This document shows, piece after piece, positions 36,963 through 47,395 of a stretch of 64,000 nucleotides of DNA (position 1 is its first letter; the number at the start of each line of letters is the position of its first letter). The notes below the pieces were generated by a model, which made no database searches, was not told the origin of the DNA, and saw only the letters and a list, made by a program, of their open reading frames with translations. The position numbers and the translations under genes were made by a program. The DNA comes from Gordonia namibiensis NBRC 108229 (GTDB lineage Bacteria; Actinomycetota; Actinomycetes; Mycobacteriales; Mycobacteriaceae): NCBI RefSeq assembly GCF_000298235.1, contig NZ_BAHE01000006.1, positions 155,516 through 219,515 of the forward strand, in the 5' to 3' direction.

Positions 36963-38516
36963 TCAGGCCCCGGAGGGTGCGTGCACCCGGTACCAGGCTT
37001 GACGACGCAGGGTGTCGGGATCGGCGACGACACGGTCCGGGTCGTTGATGACCAGGACCTTCCGCTCGTCGGTGGTGTAGACCGGCCAGCCCAGACCGGG
37101 GTCGCCGGTACGGGCGAAAGCACCCCAGCGCCCCTGCACGTTCTCGGTGACGCGGCGAGTGCCCGGCCAGTCGGCGATGGCGAGTCCTGCCCCCATCGGC
37201 GCCCGGTAGGCGCCGAACACGGTGAACAGTTCCGTCGCATGCGTCGCGCCGAAGCCCGTCGCGTCCAGCACCTTCGTCCGGTAGTCGTAGCGGTAGACGT
37301 AGGTCGGCGCGACCTTGCTGTGCCCGTCGGCAAAGGCGGTCATCGGCGCCCAGAAGATCGAGTCGCCGGCCAGCCGGATGCGGTCGCGGTCGCCGTTGCC
37401 GTACTGGGAGGCGATCTCGCGGCGGACCTCCTCGTCCTCCACCCGCATCAGCATGCGTTCGGAGTCGGGCAGCACGTTCCAGAGTTTCGCGAAGAGCTTG
37501 CCCTCGTCCTTGTTGCTCCCGATGACCAGCGGCACCGGCACCGTCAGGCCCTCGGCCGCCGCGGCCAGCGGCGAGCGCGGCAGCACATCACCGTCGACGA
37601 CCGGTGCGAACGGGATCGCCCCGCCGGACGACTTGGTCGCGAACCGCATCAACCGGTTGCCGGCCTCGAGCAGCAGCGCAGGATTGGGCGTGGTGAGGAG
37701 GCGCTGCGCCTCGGCCGGGTCGATGGGGTCCTCGGTGCGTTCCATCGAGGTGTTCCGGCGCTGCGGGTCGCGCAGGATCCGGACGAACTCGTCGGCGTAG
37801 ACGGTCGCCGCGTCGTGCTCGACCACGAGTTCGGGAGCCGGGCTCTGCGCGATGGCGTGGTGGAAGAGGCCGGAGGCCTCCGGCGCGGACAGCAGGGCGA
37901 GCACCGACGACCCGCCGGCGCTCTCGCCGAAGACGGTCACGTTGTCGGGGTCGCCGCCGAACGCGGCGATGTTGTCCTGCACCCAGCGCAGCGCGGCGAT
38001 CTGGTCGCGCAGACCGGCGTTGGTGTCGAACGGCCGGTCGTCCGTGGCGAATTGCGAGAGGTCGAGGAAGCCGAACGGCCCGAAGCGGTATTGGATCGTC
38101 ACCACGACGACGTCCTGGGCGCGGGCCAGGAAGGCGCCGTCGTAGAGCGGCGTCGCGGCGGTGCCGAGGATGAAGGCGCCGCCGTGGATGAAGACCATCA
38201 CCGGGCGCGGCCTGCTCGATTCCACCTCGGGCGAGAACACGTTGAGGGTCAGGCAGTCCTCGGCCATCGGGGCGAACTTGCCCGGCGCGACCGCGGTGAA
38301 CCGCTTCTCCTGGATGGCGGCTTTGGCGGGCTTGGTGCAGTCCCGGACGCCGGGCCAGTCGTGGACCGGTTCGGGAGCGCGGAAGCGCCGGTGGGCCACC
38401 GGGGGCGCGGCGAACGGGATGCCCCGCCAGCTGATTGTGCCGCGGCGAAGCCGCTTCCCCCGGGCGCCACCGACGACGCCGTTGACCGTGGTGACCTTGG
38501 TGTCGAGCAGTGCCAT
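36963..38516 (-). CDS. Type-B carboxylesterase/lipase
   Basis: A 517-residue COesterase-family enzyme. The oxyanion hole is VFIHGGAFILG, the nucleophile VFGESAGGSSV, and the catalytic histidine is in GATHATELFTVFG. The first-exon-like RGIPFAAPPVAHRRF block and the EDCLTLNVFSP signature are typical. No signal peptide, so it is cytoplasmic. The ATG at 38516 lies six bases after TACGGT, so the leaderless pattern supports it over the longer frame. Confidence 0.9.
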   Translation of the reverse strand: MALLDTKVTTVNGVVGGARGKRLRRGTISWRGIPFAAPPVAHRRFRAPEPVHDWPGVRDCTKPAKAAIQEKRFTAVAPGKFAPMAEDCLTLNVFSPEVESSRPRPVMVFIHGGAFILGTAATPLYDGAFLARAQDVVVVTIQYRFGPFGFLDLSQFATDDRPFDTNAGLRDQIAALRWVQDNIAAFGGDPDNVTVFGESAGGSSVLALLSAPEASGLFHHAIAQSPAPELVVEHDAATVYADEFVRILRDPQRRNTSMERTEDPIDPAEAQRLLTTPNPALLLEAGNRLMRFATKSSGGAIPFAPVVDGDVLPRSPLAAAAEGLTVPVPLVIGSNKDEGKLFAKLWNVLPDSERMLMRVEDEEVRREIASQYGNGDRDRIRLAGDSIFWAPMTAFADGHSKVAPTYVYRYDYRTKVLDATGFGATHATELFTVFGAYRAPMGAGLAIADWPGTRRVTENVQGRWGAFARTGDPGLGWPVYTTDERKVLVINDPDRVVADPDTLRRQAWYRVHAPSGA

Positions 38517-38522
38517 GTCCCC

Positions 38523-38574
38523 ACCGTAGACGAATCGCCCGTTTCGTCTGTCCACCCTGCAGCAGAACTAGGAT
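38523..38574. promoter_or_regulatory. Divergent leaderless promoters of the carboxylesterase and pxpA
   Basis: Minus-strand TACGGT (38523-38528) is six bases before the esterase ATG at 38516. Plus-strand TAGGAT (38569-38574) is six bases before the pxpA ATG at 38581. Confidence 0.62.
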
Positions 38575-38580
38575 GTGGCC

Positions 38581-39363
38581 ATGACCCCCGACAGGGCCAC
38601 CACCGACCCGGCGCACGCTCCTCGTATCGATCTCAACGCCGATCTCGGCGAAGGGGTCGGCGATGACGAGACGATGCTGACCATCGTCACCAGCGCCAAC
38701 GTCGCCTGCGGCTTCCACGCGGGGACGCCCGCCGACCTGCTGGCCACGTGCCGGGCGGCCGTCGCCGCCGGTGTACGGATCGGCGCCCAGGTCTCCTACC
38801 CCGACCGCGCCGGGTTCGGCCGCCGGTTCATGGAGATGTCGACGCCGGACCTGATCGCCGACCTCGTGTATCAGATCGGCGCCCTCGACGCCCTCGCCCG
38901 CTCCGTCGGCGGAACGGTCTCCTACGTGAAACCCCATGGCGCGCTGTACAACACGGTCGTCCACCACGAACAGCAGGCCGACGCGGTCGTGACCGCGGTG
39001 CGCGACGTGAACCCCGACCTCGCGGTGATGGGCCTACCGGACTCGGAGGTCCTCGCCCGCGCCGAACGTGCCGGACTCGCGGTCATCACCGAGGCCTTCG
39101 CCGACCGCGCCTACACCCCGGCCGGCACCCTGGTCCCCCGCACCGAGCAGGGCGCGGTTCTGTCCGACAGCGCAGAGATCGCCCGCCGCGTCGTCGAGAT
39201 GACCACCAGCGGGCGGCTCACGGCCATCGACGGCTCGGTGATCACCGTCGCTGCGGATTCGATCTGCCTGCACGGCGACACCCCGGGCGCGGTCGACCAC
39301 GCCCGCGCGGTCCGCGAGGCGCTGAGCCGTGCCGGCGTCGAGGTCGCGCGCAACCGGGCCTGA
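38581..39363 (+). CDS. pxpA: 5-oxoprolinase subunit A (LamB/YcsF family)
   Basis: A 260-residue protein. The N-terminal DLNADLGEGVGDDE and VACGFHAGTP signatures and the later YVKPHGALYN segment define the LamB/YcsF family. PxpA works with PxpB and PxpC in ATP-dependent opening of 5-oxoproline to glutamate; no pxpBC genes are next to it here. The ATG at 38581 is preferred over the GTG at 38575 because it lies exactly six bases after TAGGAT. Confidence 0.9.
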   Translation: MTPDRATTDPAHAPRIDLNADLGEGVGDDETMLTIVTSANVACGFHAGTPADLLATCRAAVAAGVRIGAQVSYPDRAGFGRRFMEMSTPDLIADLVYQIGALDALARSVGGTVSYVKPHGALYNTVVHHEQQADAVVTAVRDVNPDLAVMGLPDSEVLARAERAGLAVITEAFADRAYTPAGTLVPRTEQGAVLSDSAEIARRVVEMTTSGRLTAIDGSVITVAADSICLHGDTPGAVDHARAVREALSRAGVEVARNRA

Positions 39364-39376
39364 GGCTTGTCGGCCG

Positions 39377-40336
39377 CTACCGACGTCGCTGACGTGCGAA
39401 TTCGGCAAGCACGACGCCCGCCGCCACCGACGCGTTGAGGGACTCGACGTCACCGGCCATCGGGATGGAGAGGATCGAGTCACAGCTCTCGCGCACGAGT
39501 CGCGACAGTCCCTTACCCTCCGACCCCACGACGATCACGGTCGGGCCGGTGCCGTCGTAGTCGTCGAGCGTGACGTCGCCGCCGGCGTCCAGGCCCACGA
39601 GCTGGGCACCGGAGTCCGCCCAGTCCTTGAGGGTCCGGGTGAGGTTGGTGGCGCGCGCGACGGGGAGACGCGCGGCGGCGCCGGCACTGGTCCGCCAGGC
39701 CACCGCGGTCACACTCGCGCTGCGACGTGCCGGGATCACCACCCCGTGCCCGCCGAAGGCGGCCACCGAGCGGATCACCGCACCGAGGTTGCGCGGGTCG
39801 GTGATGTTGTCGAGGGCCACCAGCAGCGGCGGGGTGCCGCTGGCCTTGGCGTCGGCCATCAGATCGTCCGGATGGGTGTACCGGTATTCCGGCACCTGCA
39901 GGGCGATGCCCTGATGCATTCCGTTGGTGGACAACCGATCCAGCTCCGGCTTGCCGACCTCGAGAATGGAGATCGCCTGATCGCCGGCGATCTTGACCGC
40001 CTCGGCGACGCGCTCGTCCGGCTCGGAGTTGGTGGCGATGTAGAGCGCCGTCGCGGGCACGCCTGCACGCAGGCACTCGACCACGGGGTTGCGGCCGAGG
40101 ACGTACTCGGGCCCCTCGTCCTTCGCTCGCGACGCGCCGCCGCCACTGCGTCCGGTGCCCGACTTCGCCGCAGCCTTGGCCTTCTTGTGCGCGGGGTGGT
40201 ACGGCCGGTCGACCGCCTTCGGGGTGGCGCCGCGGGCCTCTAGTCCACGACGACGCTGGCCGCCGGACCCGACGACCTGCCCCTTCTTGGTGCCCGACTT
40301 GCGGATCGCACCCTTACGCTTGGAATTTCCTGCCAT
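39377..40336 (-). CDS. rlmB: 23S rRNA (guanosine-2'-O)-methyltransferase RlmB (TrmH/SpoU family)
   Basis: A 319-residue methyltransferase. Its N-terminal 75 residues are a very basic extension ([18 protein letters not shown]). A substrate-binding domain with [14 protein letters not shown] follows, then the SPOUT knot with motif 1 [14 protein letters not shown], motif 2 [12 protein letters not shown] and motif 3 [19 protein letters not shown]. It methylates G2251-equivalent of 23S rRNA. The ATG at 40336 overlaps the cysS stop by one base (TGATG); a GTG three bases upstream is possible. Confidence 0.92.
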   Translation of the reverse strand: MAGNSKRKGAIRKSGTKKGQVVGSGGQRRRGLEARGATPKAVDRPYHPAHKKAKAAAKSGTGRSGGGASRAKDEGPEYVLGRNPVVECLRAGVPATALYIATNSEPDERVAEAVKIAGDQAISILEVGKPELDRLSTNGMHQGIALQVPEYRYTHPDDLMADAKASGTPPLLVALDNITDPRNLGAVIRSVAAFGGHGVVIPARRSASVTAVAWRTSAGAAARLPVARATNLTRTLKDWADSGAQLVGLDAGGDVTLDDYDGTGPTVIVVGSEGKGLSRLVRESCDSILSIPMAGDVESLNASVAAGVVLAEFARQRRR

Positions 40337-41727
40337 CACGCCTCACCCTTCAATGCCCACTGTGCACCATCAGGGGTGTCGGTCACCTCGATGCCGGCCT
40401 CGGCCAGGCGGTCTCGGACCGCGTCCGCGGTCGCCCAGTCCTTGGCGGAACGCGCGTCCGCGCGTCGTTGCAATTCGGCGCGCACCAGCACGTCCAGCGC
40501 GGAGGTCGCGGCCGAGTCGTCGGCCGTACCTGCCCACTGGTCGTCGAGCGGGTCGACGCCGAGGATTCCCATCATGCCCCGCACCGACGACGCGGCGGCG
40601 AGAGCGGCCGCCCCGTCACCCGACTCGAGTGCGGTGTTGCCCTGCCGGACGACGTTGTGCACCACCGCGAGAGCCGCGGGGACACCGAGATCGTCGTCGA
40701 GTGCGGCACCGAACTCGGGATCGATGTCGCCGATCACCACTTCACCGACGCGGGCGGCGACACGTTCGACGAACGACTCCACCCGCCGGTAGCCGGCGGC
40801 AGCCTCGGTGAGCGCACCGGGCGAGTACTCCAGCATCGACCGGTAGTGCGCGCTGCCGAGGTAGTACCGCAGTTCGACGGCACGGACGCGCTGCAGCATC
40901 GCGGGGATCGACACCACGTTGCCGAGCGACTTGCTCATCTTCTCGCCACCCATGGTGACCCAGCCGTTGTGCAGCCAGTAGCGCGCGAACGGGTCCCCCG
41001 CGCCGTGCGCCTGGGCGATCTCGTTCTCATGGTGCGGGAACACCAGATCCATCCCGCCGCAGTGGATGTCGAACTCCGAACCCAGAAGGCTGGTGGCCAT
41101 CGCCGAGCACTCGAGGTGCCAGCCCGGGCGACCGGGACCCCACGGTGTCGGCCACGACGGCTCGTCGGGCTTGGCCGCCTTCCACAGCGTGAAGTCGCGG
41201 TGGTCGCGCTTGCCGGTGCCCGCGCTCTCGCCCTGGTGCACGTCGTCGAGTTTGTGTCCCGACAGCGCGCCGTAGTCGGGCAGGCTGCGGACGTCGAAGT
41301 ACACGTTGCCGTCGGCGACGTAGGCGTGGCCGCGCTCGATCAGCCGCTCCATGTACTCGACCATCTGGGTCACGAAACCGGTCGCGCGCGGTTCCGCGGA
41401 CGGCGGCAGGACGCCGAGGGCGCGGTAGGCGTCGTCGAAGGCGCGCTCGTGGGTGGCTGCCCACTCCCACCAGGGGCGCCCGGCGTCGGCGGCCTTGCGG
41501 AGGATCTTGTCGTCGATGTCGGTGACGTTGCGGACGAACAGCACGTCGAGGCCCTGATGGCTCAACCAGCGGCGGAGGATGTCGAAGGCGATGCCGCTGC
41601 GGACGTGGCCGATATGGGGAACACCCTGCACAGTTGCGCCACAGAGGTACACCGATGCCTGGCCTGGGCGCAGCGGCACGAAGTCGCGCACCTCTCGGGA
41701 GCTGGTGTCATAAAGGCGCAGGGTCAC
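40336..41727 (-). CDS. cysS: Cysteinyl-tRNA synthetase
   Basis: A 463-residue class Ia synthetase. The HIGH motif is [10 protein letters not shown], the KMSKS motif EKMSKSLGN, and zinc ligands are expected at [16 protein letters not shown] and FPHHENE. The GTG start at 41727 begins [13 protein letters not shown], the usual family start. TAGGAT lies eight bases before it. Downstream rlmB is coupled. M. tuberculosis has ispF directly upstream; here an 8.7-kb island intervenes. Confidence 0.95.
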   Translation of the reverse strand: MTLRLYDTSSREVRDFVPLRPGQASVYLCGATVQGVPHIGHVRSGIAFDILRRWLSHQGLDVLFVRNVTDIDDKILRKAADAGRPWWEWAATHERAFDDAYRALGVLPPSAEPRATGFVTQMVEYMERLIERGHAYVADGNVYFDVRSLPDYGALSGHKLDDVHQGESAGTGKRDHRDFTLWKAAKPDEPSWPTPWGPGRPGWHLECSAMATSLLGSEFDIHCGGMDLVFPHHENEIAQAHGAGDPFARYWLHNGWVTMGGEKMSKSLGNVVSIPAMLQRVRAVELRYYLGSAHYRSMLEYSPGALTEAAAGYRRVESFVERVAARVGEVVIGDIDPEFGAALDDDLGVPAALAVVHNVVRQGNTALESGDGAAALAAASSVRGMMGILGVDPLDDQWAGTADDSAATSALDVLVRAELQRRADARSAKDWATADAVRDRLAEAGIEVTDTPDGAQWALKGEA

Positions 41728-41809
41728 GACCGGCCATCCTACCGGACCACGATCGGGCCACCGACCACGCGAGCGCGCGGACGAGCCACGTTCGGAAGTC
41801 GAAATGTCA

Positions 41810-43141
41810 TCAGCCCGCGTCGGCGGCGAGGACCGGGTCGATGACCGAGTCGACAAGCGCCTGCATCGTGTCGAGCGTGTCCCCGAGAACCGCGACGGCC
41901 CGTTCGGTGTGCGGATGGCGCACGCGGACATGGATGCCGTCACGATCACGCCAGAACCACCACTGCGCGGTGTCGGTCGGCTTCTGGCTCGAGATCTGGC
42001 GCACGTCGACGTCCCCGCGCGCCATGGGCAGCCGCGTGTAGTCGACGTAGGACATCATGAAGACGTCGCTGCGACCGGGGCGCAGTCGATCCCCGAAGGC
42101 CGCGTACACCGGCGTCAACCCGATCTCGGCCAACGGGAGCGCGGCCGAGAGTCGCCGGGTGTTCCGGTGCATGGCGGCGTACAGGTCGCCGGTCGCGCTG
42201 ATCCGCAGCGGGGCGTTGCCCACCGACCAGCTCACGCAACCCGGTCCCGCCCCGGCACCGGTGGGCACCACGGTCGCGATCTCGTCGGGTCCGCCGGCCG
42301 CATTGACGGCCATCGCCGCACAGGTGAGGACGGCCGGATAGGTGCGGGCACCGCGACGGTGGACCGTCGAGCTGAAGGTCGCGGCGTCGTCGCCGGAGAG
42401 CAGCGTCCGGACCATCGTGTGCACGGGCAGGCTGTCGCCCACGGCGACGCCGAGGTCGAGCGGGAACTCGGGCACCGTCCAGCCGGTCGCGGCGAGGAAC
42501 TGTCCCCAGGCGCCCAGGCGGGGATCGTCGGCGGTCACCGACGCCTCCCCCTCGGCGACGACGCTCAGGGCTGCGAGCCCCGACTCCGCCGGCTCGAGTT
42601 CCCGTCCGGCGAGCAGTTCACAGATCTCGGTCGACACGACCGCCAACGAGCGGGCGTCGACGTAGCAGTGGTCGAAGGCGCAGATGAGTGTCGTCCCGCC
42701 GGGGCGCGTGACCGCCGCCAGGAAATGCGGCATCGGTTCGAAGGGATTACAGGTCGCGCTGATGGACTCGATGAGCTTCACGGCGAACTCCTGCGAGGAG
42801 AGCCCCTCAGCGGTCTCGCGGTGCTCCTCCTTGACGTCGACGCCGGGGTGCACCAATCGGGTGACCCCGTCCTCGGCCTGTACGTAGTGACTGCGCAGCG
42901 CGTCATGGCGGGCGATGACCGTGGCGACCACCTCGCCGAGCACGTCGGCGTCGATCTGTTCGGGGAAGTCGAGGGTCAGCGCCATCCAGCCCGGCTGTCC
43001 CGAGGCGAGCGACGCCAGGTGGAATCGCTCGTTCTCCGACACCGGCGCGCTCGACCGCGCGGCGGCACCACCCGGCACGGCGCGCCAGCACACCAGTTCA
43101 CCCGGCTCGACCTCCCACGATTCGGAACTCGAGAGCTTCAT
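41810..43141 (-). CDS. PapA-type HxxxD acyltransferase (condensation-domain superfamily), third of three
   Basis: A 443-residue protein. The catalytic HxxxD is HCYVD (158-162) in [15 protein letters not shown]-terminal [13 protein letters not shown] block matches the conserved SYxDxR-like region of PapA and condensation proteins. Such enzymes esterify hydroxyls of glycolipids with acyl groups from acyl-CoA or a carrier protein. The ATG at 43141 follows AAGGAGTGTGCG and overlaps the stop of the preceding gene (ATGA). Donor and acceptor cannot be told. Confidence 0.82.
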   Translation of the reverse strand: MKLSSSESWEVEPGELVCWRAVPGGAAARSSAPVSENERFHLASLASGQPGWMALTLDFPEQIDADVLGEVVATVIARHDALRSHYVQAEDGVTRLVHPGVDVKEEHRETAEGLSSQEFAVKLIESISATCNPFEPMPHFLAAVTRPGGTTLICAFDHCYVDARSLAVVSTEICELLAGRELEPAESGLAALSVVAEGEASVTADDPRLGAWGQFLAATGWTVPEFPLDLGVAVGDSLPVHTMVRTLLSGDDAATFSSTVHRRGARTYPAVLTCAAMAVNAAGGPDEIATVVPTGAGAGPGCVSWSVGNAPLRISATGDLYAAMHRNTRRLSAALPLAEIGLTPVYAAFGDRLRPGRSDVFMMSYVDYTRLPMARGDVDVRQISSQKPTDTAQWWFWRDRDGIHVRVRHPHTERAVAVLGDTLDTMQALVDSVIDPVLAADAG

Positions 43142-44697
43142 CGCACACTCCTTGTCGATCGGCGGGGGTCGGCGGACGGGGTGTCGGGGGTCGGGGTGTC
43201 GGGGGTCGGGGCGTCGGGGGTCGGTTCGGGCGCGGGGGCGCTTGCGGCGTAGTCGGTCACGATCGACTCGATCCGCTCGATCAGGCCGAGTATCGAGTTG
43301 CGCGCCACCGCGTTGTCGGGCACATGCGAGCGCACGACGAGTCCGGCCTCGGAGCGCGTGAACCACAGATTGGCGTTGCGGGTCGGGCCGACTCCGCTGG
43401 AGGTCTGCATCGTCGACAGATTCGGGTCGTCGCCGAGCCCGAGGCGGCGAACATCGGTGTAGGAAACCATGTAGGGACTGCCGTCGAGTCCCTTGAAGAC
43501 CCCTTCGCCGGCCAGGAGCCCGAGGACGCCGTGCGCCGGCACCGACGCGGCCCGGCGCGCGGCGCGCACACTCTCGGTCGCGATGCGGACGAGTTCGTCG
43601 AACGAGGTGCCCGACCCCTGCGGAGAGTCCACGATGACCGGCGCAAAGTTGCACAGCCAGCCCTGTGTCCGCTCATGTCCGGCGCCTCGGTTCGCGAGCA
43701 CAGTGGATACGAAGAACCTCGTCTCACCGCTGGATTCACGGTGATGCGTGGCCAGAGCGGCGTAGAGGAGACCGGCGAAACCGCCGGCGGTCTCGGCCAG
43801 CCGGGTGTCGCAGTGCGCCAACTGCTCGGGGGTCAGCAGCCAGTGCTCGATCGCGACCGCCGGCTGCGGCGCGCCGTCGGTCAGTCCCAGTTCGAGCGGA
43901 CAACGCGGGGGTCGGCCGTCGTTCGTGGACAACGCATCCCGCCAGAGGGCCACCCGCTCGTCGTCCGAGGTGAGGGCCGTCGCTGCGGCCCGCTCGGCGG
44001 TGATCGAGTCGCCGAAGGCGCCGGCGGGGCCGAGTCCGGCGGGTACGCCGGCACTCCGCTCTCGGTACAGCGCCACGATCTCGGACAGTGCAAGTGCCGA
44101 CGAGTAGCCGTCACCGTGGGCGTGGTCGGTGGCGAAGAAGAACGTGAAGGCGTCGACAGAGGGGTTCGGATCGACCGCGGCGGCGCACCAGGTACCCGGG
44201 ATCAGCTCTGCGCGAGCCGTTTCCGACGCACGGCGACCCACCCATGGGCCCAGATCGGCATCGTCGACGACCAGCGCCTCCCCGGCGCGCTCGGCGACAC
44301 GGAACTCGAATGCCTCCGGTGGCGCCACCCATCGTTCGGGACCCGAGTCACCACTGCGATAGTGGGCGCGCTGCTCCTCGTGTCGCCGGACGAATGCGGT
44401 GAGCGCGCCGCTCATCGCCGTCTCGTCGAGGGGACCGTCGAAGCGTGCGGCGGCGAGCAGAAAGCCATGGTGTGGCTGACCGTCGGATCGCTTGTCCGCC
44501 ATGGTCGCCAGATGGTCGGACTGCAGAAACGACACCCCGTCACCCCATCGTCGTGCAGCCCGGGCGACGCCTGCCGGGTCGCCGAGTTCCCATTCGACGA
44601 TCCGCCCACCACGCAGGTGGGGTCGAAGGCGAACGGTCAGCGACCCGGGGATACCGAACCCGGGTGACACGCGAGAGGACTGCAGGGTGACCGACAT
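43138..44697 (-). CDS. PapA-type HxxxD acyltransferase, second of three, with Pro/Thr/Asp tail
   Basis: A 519-residue protein. The active-site motif is HAHGD (192-196) in FATDHAHGDGYSS. The PYMVSYTDVRRLG block and a late FTRSEAGLVVRSHVPDN segment match PapA proteins. The last 35 residues are a low-complexity tail with PTPDT repeats. Its ATG overlaps the preceding stop by one base (TGATG), so the three acyltransferases form one translationally coupled set. Confidence 0.82.
   Translation of the reverse strand: MSVTLQSSRVSPGFGIPGSLTVRLRPHLRGGRIVEWELGDPAGVARAARRWGDGVSFLQSDHLATMADKRSDGQPHHGFLLAAARFDGPLDETAMSGALTAFVRRHEEQRAHYRSGDSGPERWVAPPEAFEFRVAERAGEALVVDDADLGPWVGRRASETARAELIPGTWCAAAVDPNPSVDAFTFFFATDHAHGDGYSSALALSEIVALYRERSAGVPAGLGPAGAFGDSITAERAAATALTSDDERVALWRDALSTNDGRPPRCPLELGLTDGAPQPAVAIEHWLLTPEQLAHCDTRLAETAGGFAGLLYAALATHHRESSGETRFFVSTVLANRGAGHERTQGWLCNFAPVIVDSPQGSGTSFDELVRIATESVRAARRAASVPAHGVLGLLAGEGVFKGLDGSPYMVSYTDVRRLGLGDDPNLSTMQTSSGVGPTRNANLWFTRSEAGLVVRSHVPDNAVARNSILGLIERIESIVTDYAASAPAPEPTPDAPTPDTPTPDTPSADPRRSTRSVR
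43181..43225 (-). repeat. Three 15-bp tandem repeats in the acyltransferase tail
   Basis: Units at 43181-43195, 43196-43210 and 43211-43225 differ by one or two bases and encode PTPDT-type pentapeptides on the minus strand. In frame. Confidence 0.85.
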
Positions 44698-46187
44698 CAG
44701 CGGTCCGCTACGACCGGCGACCCTCCGGCAACCAATTCCGCAGTGCGGTAGGTGTACTCGCAATCGCCGTCGGTGACGATCTGCTCGAGGATCGCATGGA
44801 AGACGGACAGGAAGGTCTCGACCGCGGGCGCGTCCTCGGCCGGGAAACGCGCGGAGACGTTGACCCCGGTGGGGATGCGGTTGATCCAGAAGTAGACCTC
44901 GTCGGCGTCGCGCGTCGCACTGCGCAGCACGCGTGCCGCGCGCGGCTCCCATTCCGCCGCCCCCTCGGCGTGGCGGAGGTCGATGTAGGACACCACGAAC
45001 CCCGGCGGCGTGACGTCCCCGCCGATGAGCTCGGCGACCGGCGCGAACGGGGCGCCGCCCACGTCCTTGTACTGGGCCGAGGTGGCCCCGACGGCGGTCA
45101 GCGCGTCGGTGAACTTCAGCGGCCGGCCCGGGCGCACGGCCACCGGGATGATGCCGACGAACCAGCCCACGGCCTCACCCCACTCGATCGAGTTGCGGGT
45201 GTGGACCGGACTGATGAAACGCAGATCCGCGGAGCCGGTCAGGGCGGCCGACGTCATCGACAGCGCGGTGTAGATGCCGGCGGTCATCGACGACCCGGCC
45301 GCCTTGCAGATCGCGTCGAACCGCTTGGTCTCGGCGGGATCGAGCAGCCAGTGCGACAGCGTCGTCTGGAAGCCCTCGTCCGGGACCCGCTGCGCAGTGA
45401 TCGTGCGCGGCGCGTCGTCGGGAACGGCGAACTGCGGGAAGCGCGGGATCGGCTCCGGCTGAACAGCGGTGGTGGTGTCGTCGAAGAAGGCGCGCCACTG
45501 GCTGACGGCGGCGTTGTTGGCGTCGATCTGCTCACCGAGGCGGCGCTCGGCGTCGCTGAAGTCCAGGTAGCTGCCGAAGGCGGCGAGGCCGTGCGGATCG
45601 CCGGTGAGTTCGGCGAGGTACAGCGCGGTCAGCTCGCGGATCGCGAACACCTGGGTGTAGGCGTCCATCACCGTGTGGTCGGCGGCGAACACGACGAGGA
45701 AGCCCGCGTCGTCGCCGGGCGTCTCGACCGTCACCGCGATGCAGTGCGGCCACGCCAGCGGGGTGACGGTGGTGTTGAAGTACTCGGTGACGAGTTCGGA
45801 GACCTCGGCGGGTTCCAGATCCGCTCCGAAGGCCCGCTCGCGCACCGATATCGCGTCGGCGGCGACGGTGATGCGGGTCAGGTCGCCCTGCGGGTGTCCG
45901 GCGTCGTGGACACGGACCGAGGTCCGGAACGCCTCGTGCCGGCGGTACCACGCGACGAGCGTGCGCGAGAATGCTTCCCGGTCGAGCGGACGCTGAATGC
46001 GGAACGCCGTCCCGATCCACTGGCTGTACCAGTCGTCGCTCTCGCGAACCGCGCGTCGGGCGTGCTCGAGATGCATGTACGACAGCTGCCGCGAGTCCGT
46101 CTGCCATTCCGATGCCTCGACCGCCGGCTCCCACGCGGTCACCGTGCCGCCGGGCATCGCATAATCATTCAGTTCGGTGTATTCCAT
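44697..46187 (-). CDS. PapA-type HxxxD acyltransferase, first of three
   Basis: A 496-residue protein. HxxxD is HTVMD (171-175) in VVFAADHTVMDAYTQ. PPGFVVSYIDLRHAEG is the SYxDxR block. The YRRHEAFRTSVRV segment upstream is the usual condensation-domain strand-helix. GGAGGTTTCG gives an excellent ribosome site before the ATG at 46187. It starts the minus-strand half of the island. Confidence 0.84.
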   Translation of the reverse strand: MEYTELNDYAMPGGTVTAWEPAVEASEWQTDSRQLSYMHLEHARRAVRESDDWYSQWIGTAFRIQRPLDREAFSRTLVAWYRRHEAFRTSVRVHDAGHPQGDLTRITVAADAISVRERAFGADLEPAEVSELVTEYFNTTVTPLAWPHCIAVTVETPGDDAGFLVVFAADHTVMDAYTQVFAIRELTALYLAELTGDPHGLAAFGSYLDFSDAERRLGEQIDANNAAVSQWRAFFDDTTTAVQPEPIPRFPQFAVPDDAPRTITAQRVPDEGFQTTLSHWLLDPAETKRFDAICKAAGSSMTAGIYTALSMTSAALTGSADLRFISPVHTRNSIEWGEAVGWFVGIIPVAVRPGRPLKFTDALTAVGATSAQYKDVGGAPFAPVAELIGGDVTPPGFVVSYIDLRHAEGAAEWEPRAARVLRSATRDADEVYFWINRIPTGVNVSARFPAEDAPAVETFLSVFHAILEQIVTDGDCEYTYRTAELVAGGSPVVADR

Positions 46188-46357
46188 CGAAACCTCCAGT
46201 GCTGAGACACGTGTCGGCCCCCGATTGATGGTCTTTGTCCGGCCCCTCCCCTGAGGCCTCGGCGCTGCGTTGCGCTAGCGGTGTTGTCGATCGAAATCGA
46301 CCCGGGCACGCGTCCTCGACGCTGAGAACTGCTGTGCCCCTGGTTGTCTCGCCATGC

Positions 46358-47395
46358 TCACAACCCCAATCCGCGTCGGAGCGTGGGCCATGACTCCCGC
46401 TGCTGGTCGATCCAGTACGGCCACGAATGTGTGCCCGGGTCGACGTAGCGGATGGTGGCCGGGACACCGGCAGCGGCGAGTCTGGTCTGCAGCTGCTGGG
46501 TGCACCACATCGAGCCGACCTCGATCGCGCCACCGACGATCTGACGGTCCGTGGGGTTCTCGTTGCCCGGGTAGCCGGGAGCATCGTATTTTCCGGAGCG
46601 ACCCGTCCCGGTGGAGACGTAGACGGCGGAGCCGCGGAGATTCCCCGCGTGGGCGAGCACATCGTGCGCAGCCCAATCCGGGTCGTTCGGCGCGCCCCAC
46701 ATATTGTTGGCGTCACCGCCGAACGCGGCGACGATACCGCGAGGATAGGCCTGGCCGGCCGGTCCCGTCGTGGTGAAGCATCCGCTGTACGCGGCCACCG
46801 CATCGTAGAAGCCCGGATTACGGGCGGCCAGAACGAGCGCCGCACCAGCACCCATCGAGAGTCCCGCGACACCCCGCGCACCGTTCCCGGAGAACTGCGT
46901 GTCGATCAGCGGCGGCAGTTCACGGGTCAGGAACGTCTCCCACTTGTAGCGGCCGAGCCTCGGATCGTCGCGCTGCCAGTCCGTGTAGAAGCTGCCGTCA
47001 CCCGCGATGGGCATGACCACATTGACGTTCTTGTCGGCATAGAAACCGCCGAGATCCGTCTTCAGCTTCCAGACGCTGTTGTTCGGATCCTGTTCGTTGA
47101 GGCCACCCAACAGGTACAGGGACGGCCGCGGGCCGGTGTCGGTGCGCGGGGTCAGGACCTGGACCTTGATGGTCTTGCCCATGGACGCGGAGTGCACGTA
47201 CACGGCATGCAGATTCGGCCCCTCGGGCACCACTCGCTCGATGACCGACCCGCCCGGCACCGCGCTCGCGCTACCAGCCGACTCGGTCCCGGCAAGGCCG
47301 GAGATTGCGATCGCCGCACACGCCACGGTCGCGAGCACACCTCTTGCACGCGTTCCGACACGGCGATACGTGTTCCGGCGGGCAGCACCCGTCAT
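46358..47395 (-). CDS. Mycolyltransferase (antigen 85-like) secreted esterase
   Basis: A 345-residue exported alpha/beta hydrolase. A signal peptide covers roughly residues 1-46 (ASA cleavage region). The YLLGGLNEQDPNN block, DGSFYTDWQ, YKWETFLTRELP, nucleophile GLSMGAGAAL and histidine THSWPYW are those of antigen 85/corynomycolyltransferases. These move mycolic acids between trehalose monomycolate, arabinogalactan and other acceptors in the outer envelope. The start at 47395 follows GGAGGACGCGACGAT. It lies 170 bp upstream of the acyltransferases on the same strand. Confidence 0.87.
   Translation of the reverse strand: MTGAARRNTYRRVGTRARGVLATVACAAIAISGLAGTESAGSASAVPGGSVIERVVPEGPNLHAVYVHSASMGKTIKVQVLTPRTDTGPRPSLYLLGGLNEQDPNNSVWKLKTDLGGFYADKNVNVVMPIAGDGSFYTDWQRDDPRLGRYKWETFLTRELPPLIDTQFSGNGARGVAGLSMGAGAALVLAARNPGFYDAVAAYSGCFTTTGPAGQAYPRGIVAAFGGDANNMWGAPNDPDWAAHDVLAHAGNLRGSAVYVSTGTGRSGKYDAPGYPGNENPTDRQIVGGAIEVGSMWCTQQLQTRLAAAGVPATIRYVDPGTHSWPYWIDQQRESWPTLRRGLGL

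Noticed and set aside
36103..37002. Frameshifted second hydrolase gene
   Set aside because: The frame is an overlapping shadow of the intact alpha/beta hydrolase; no broken motif pairs were found.
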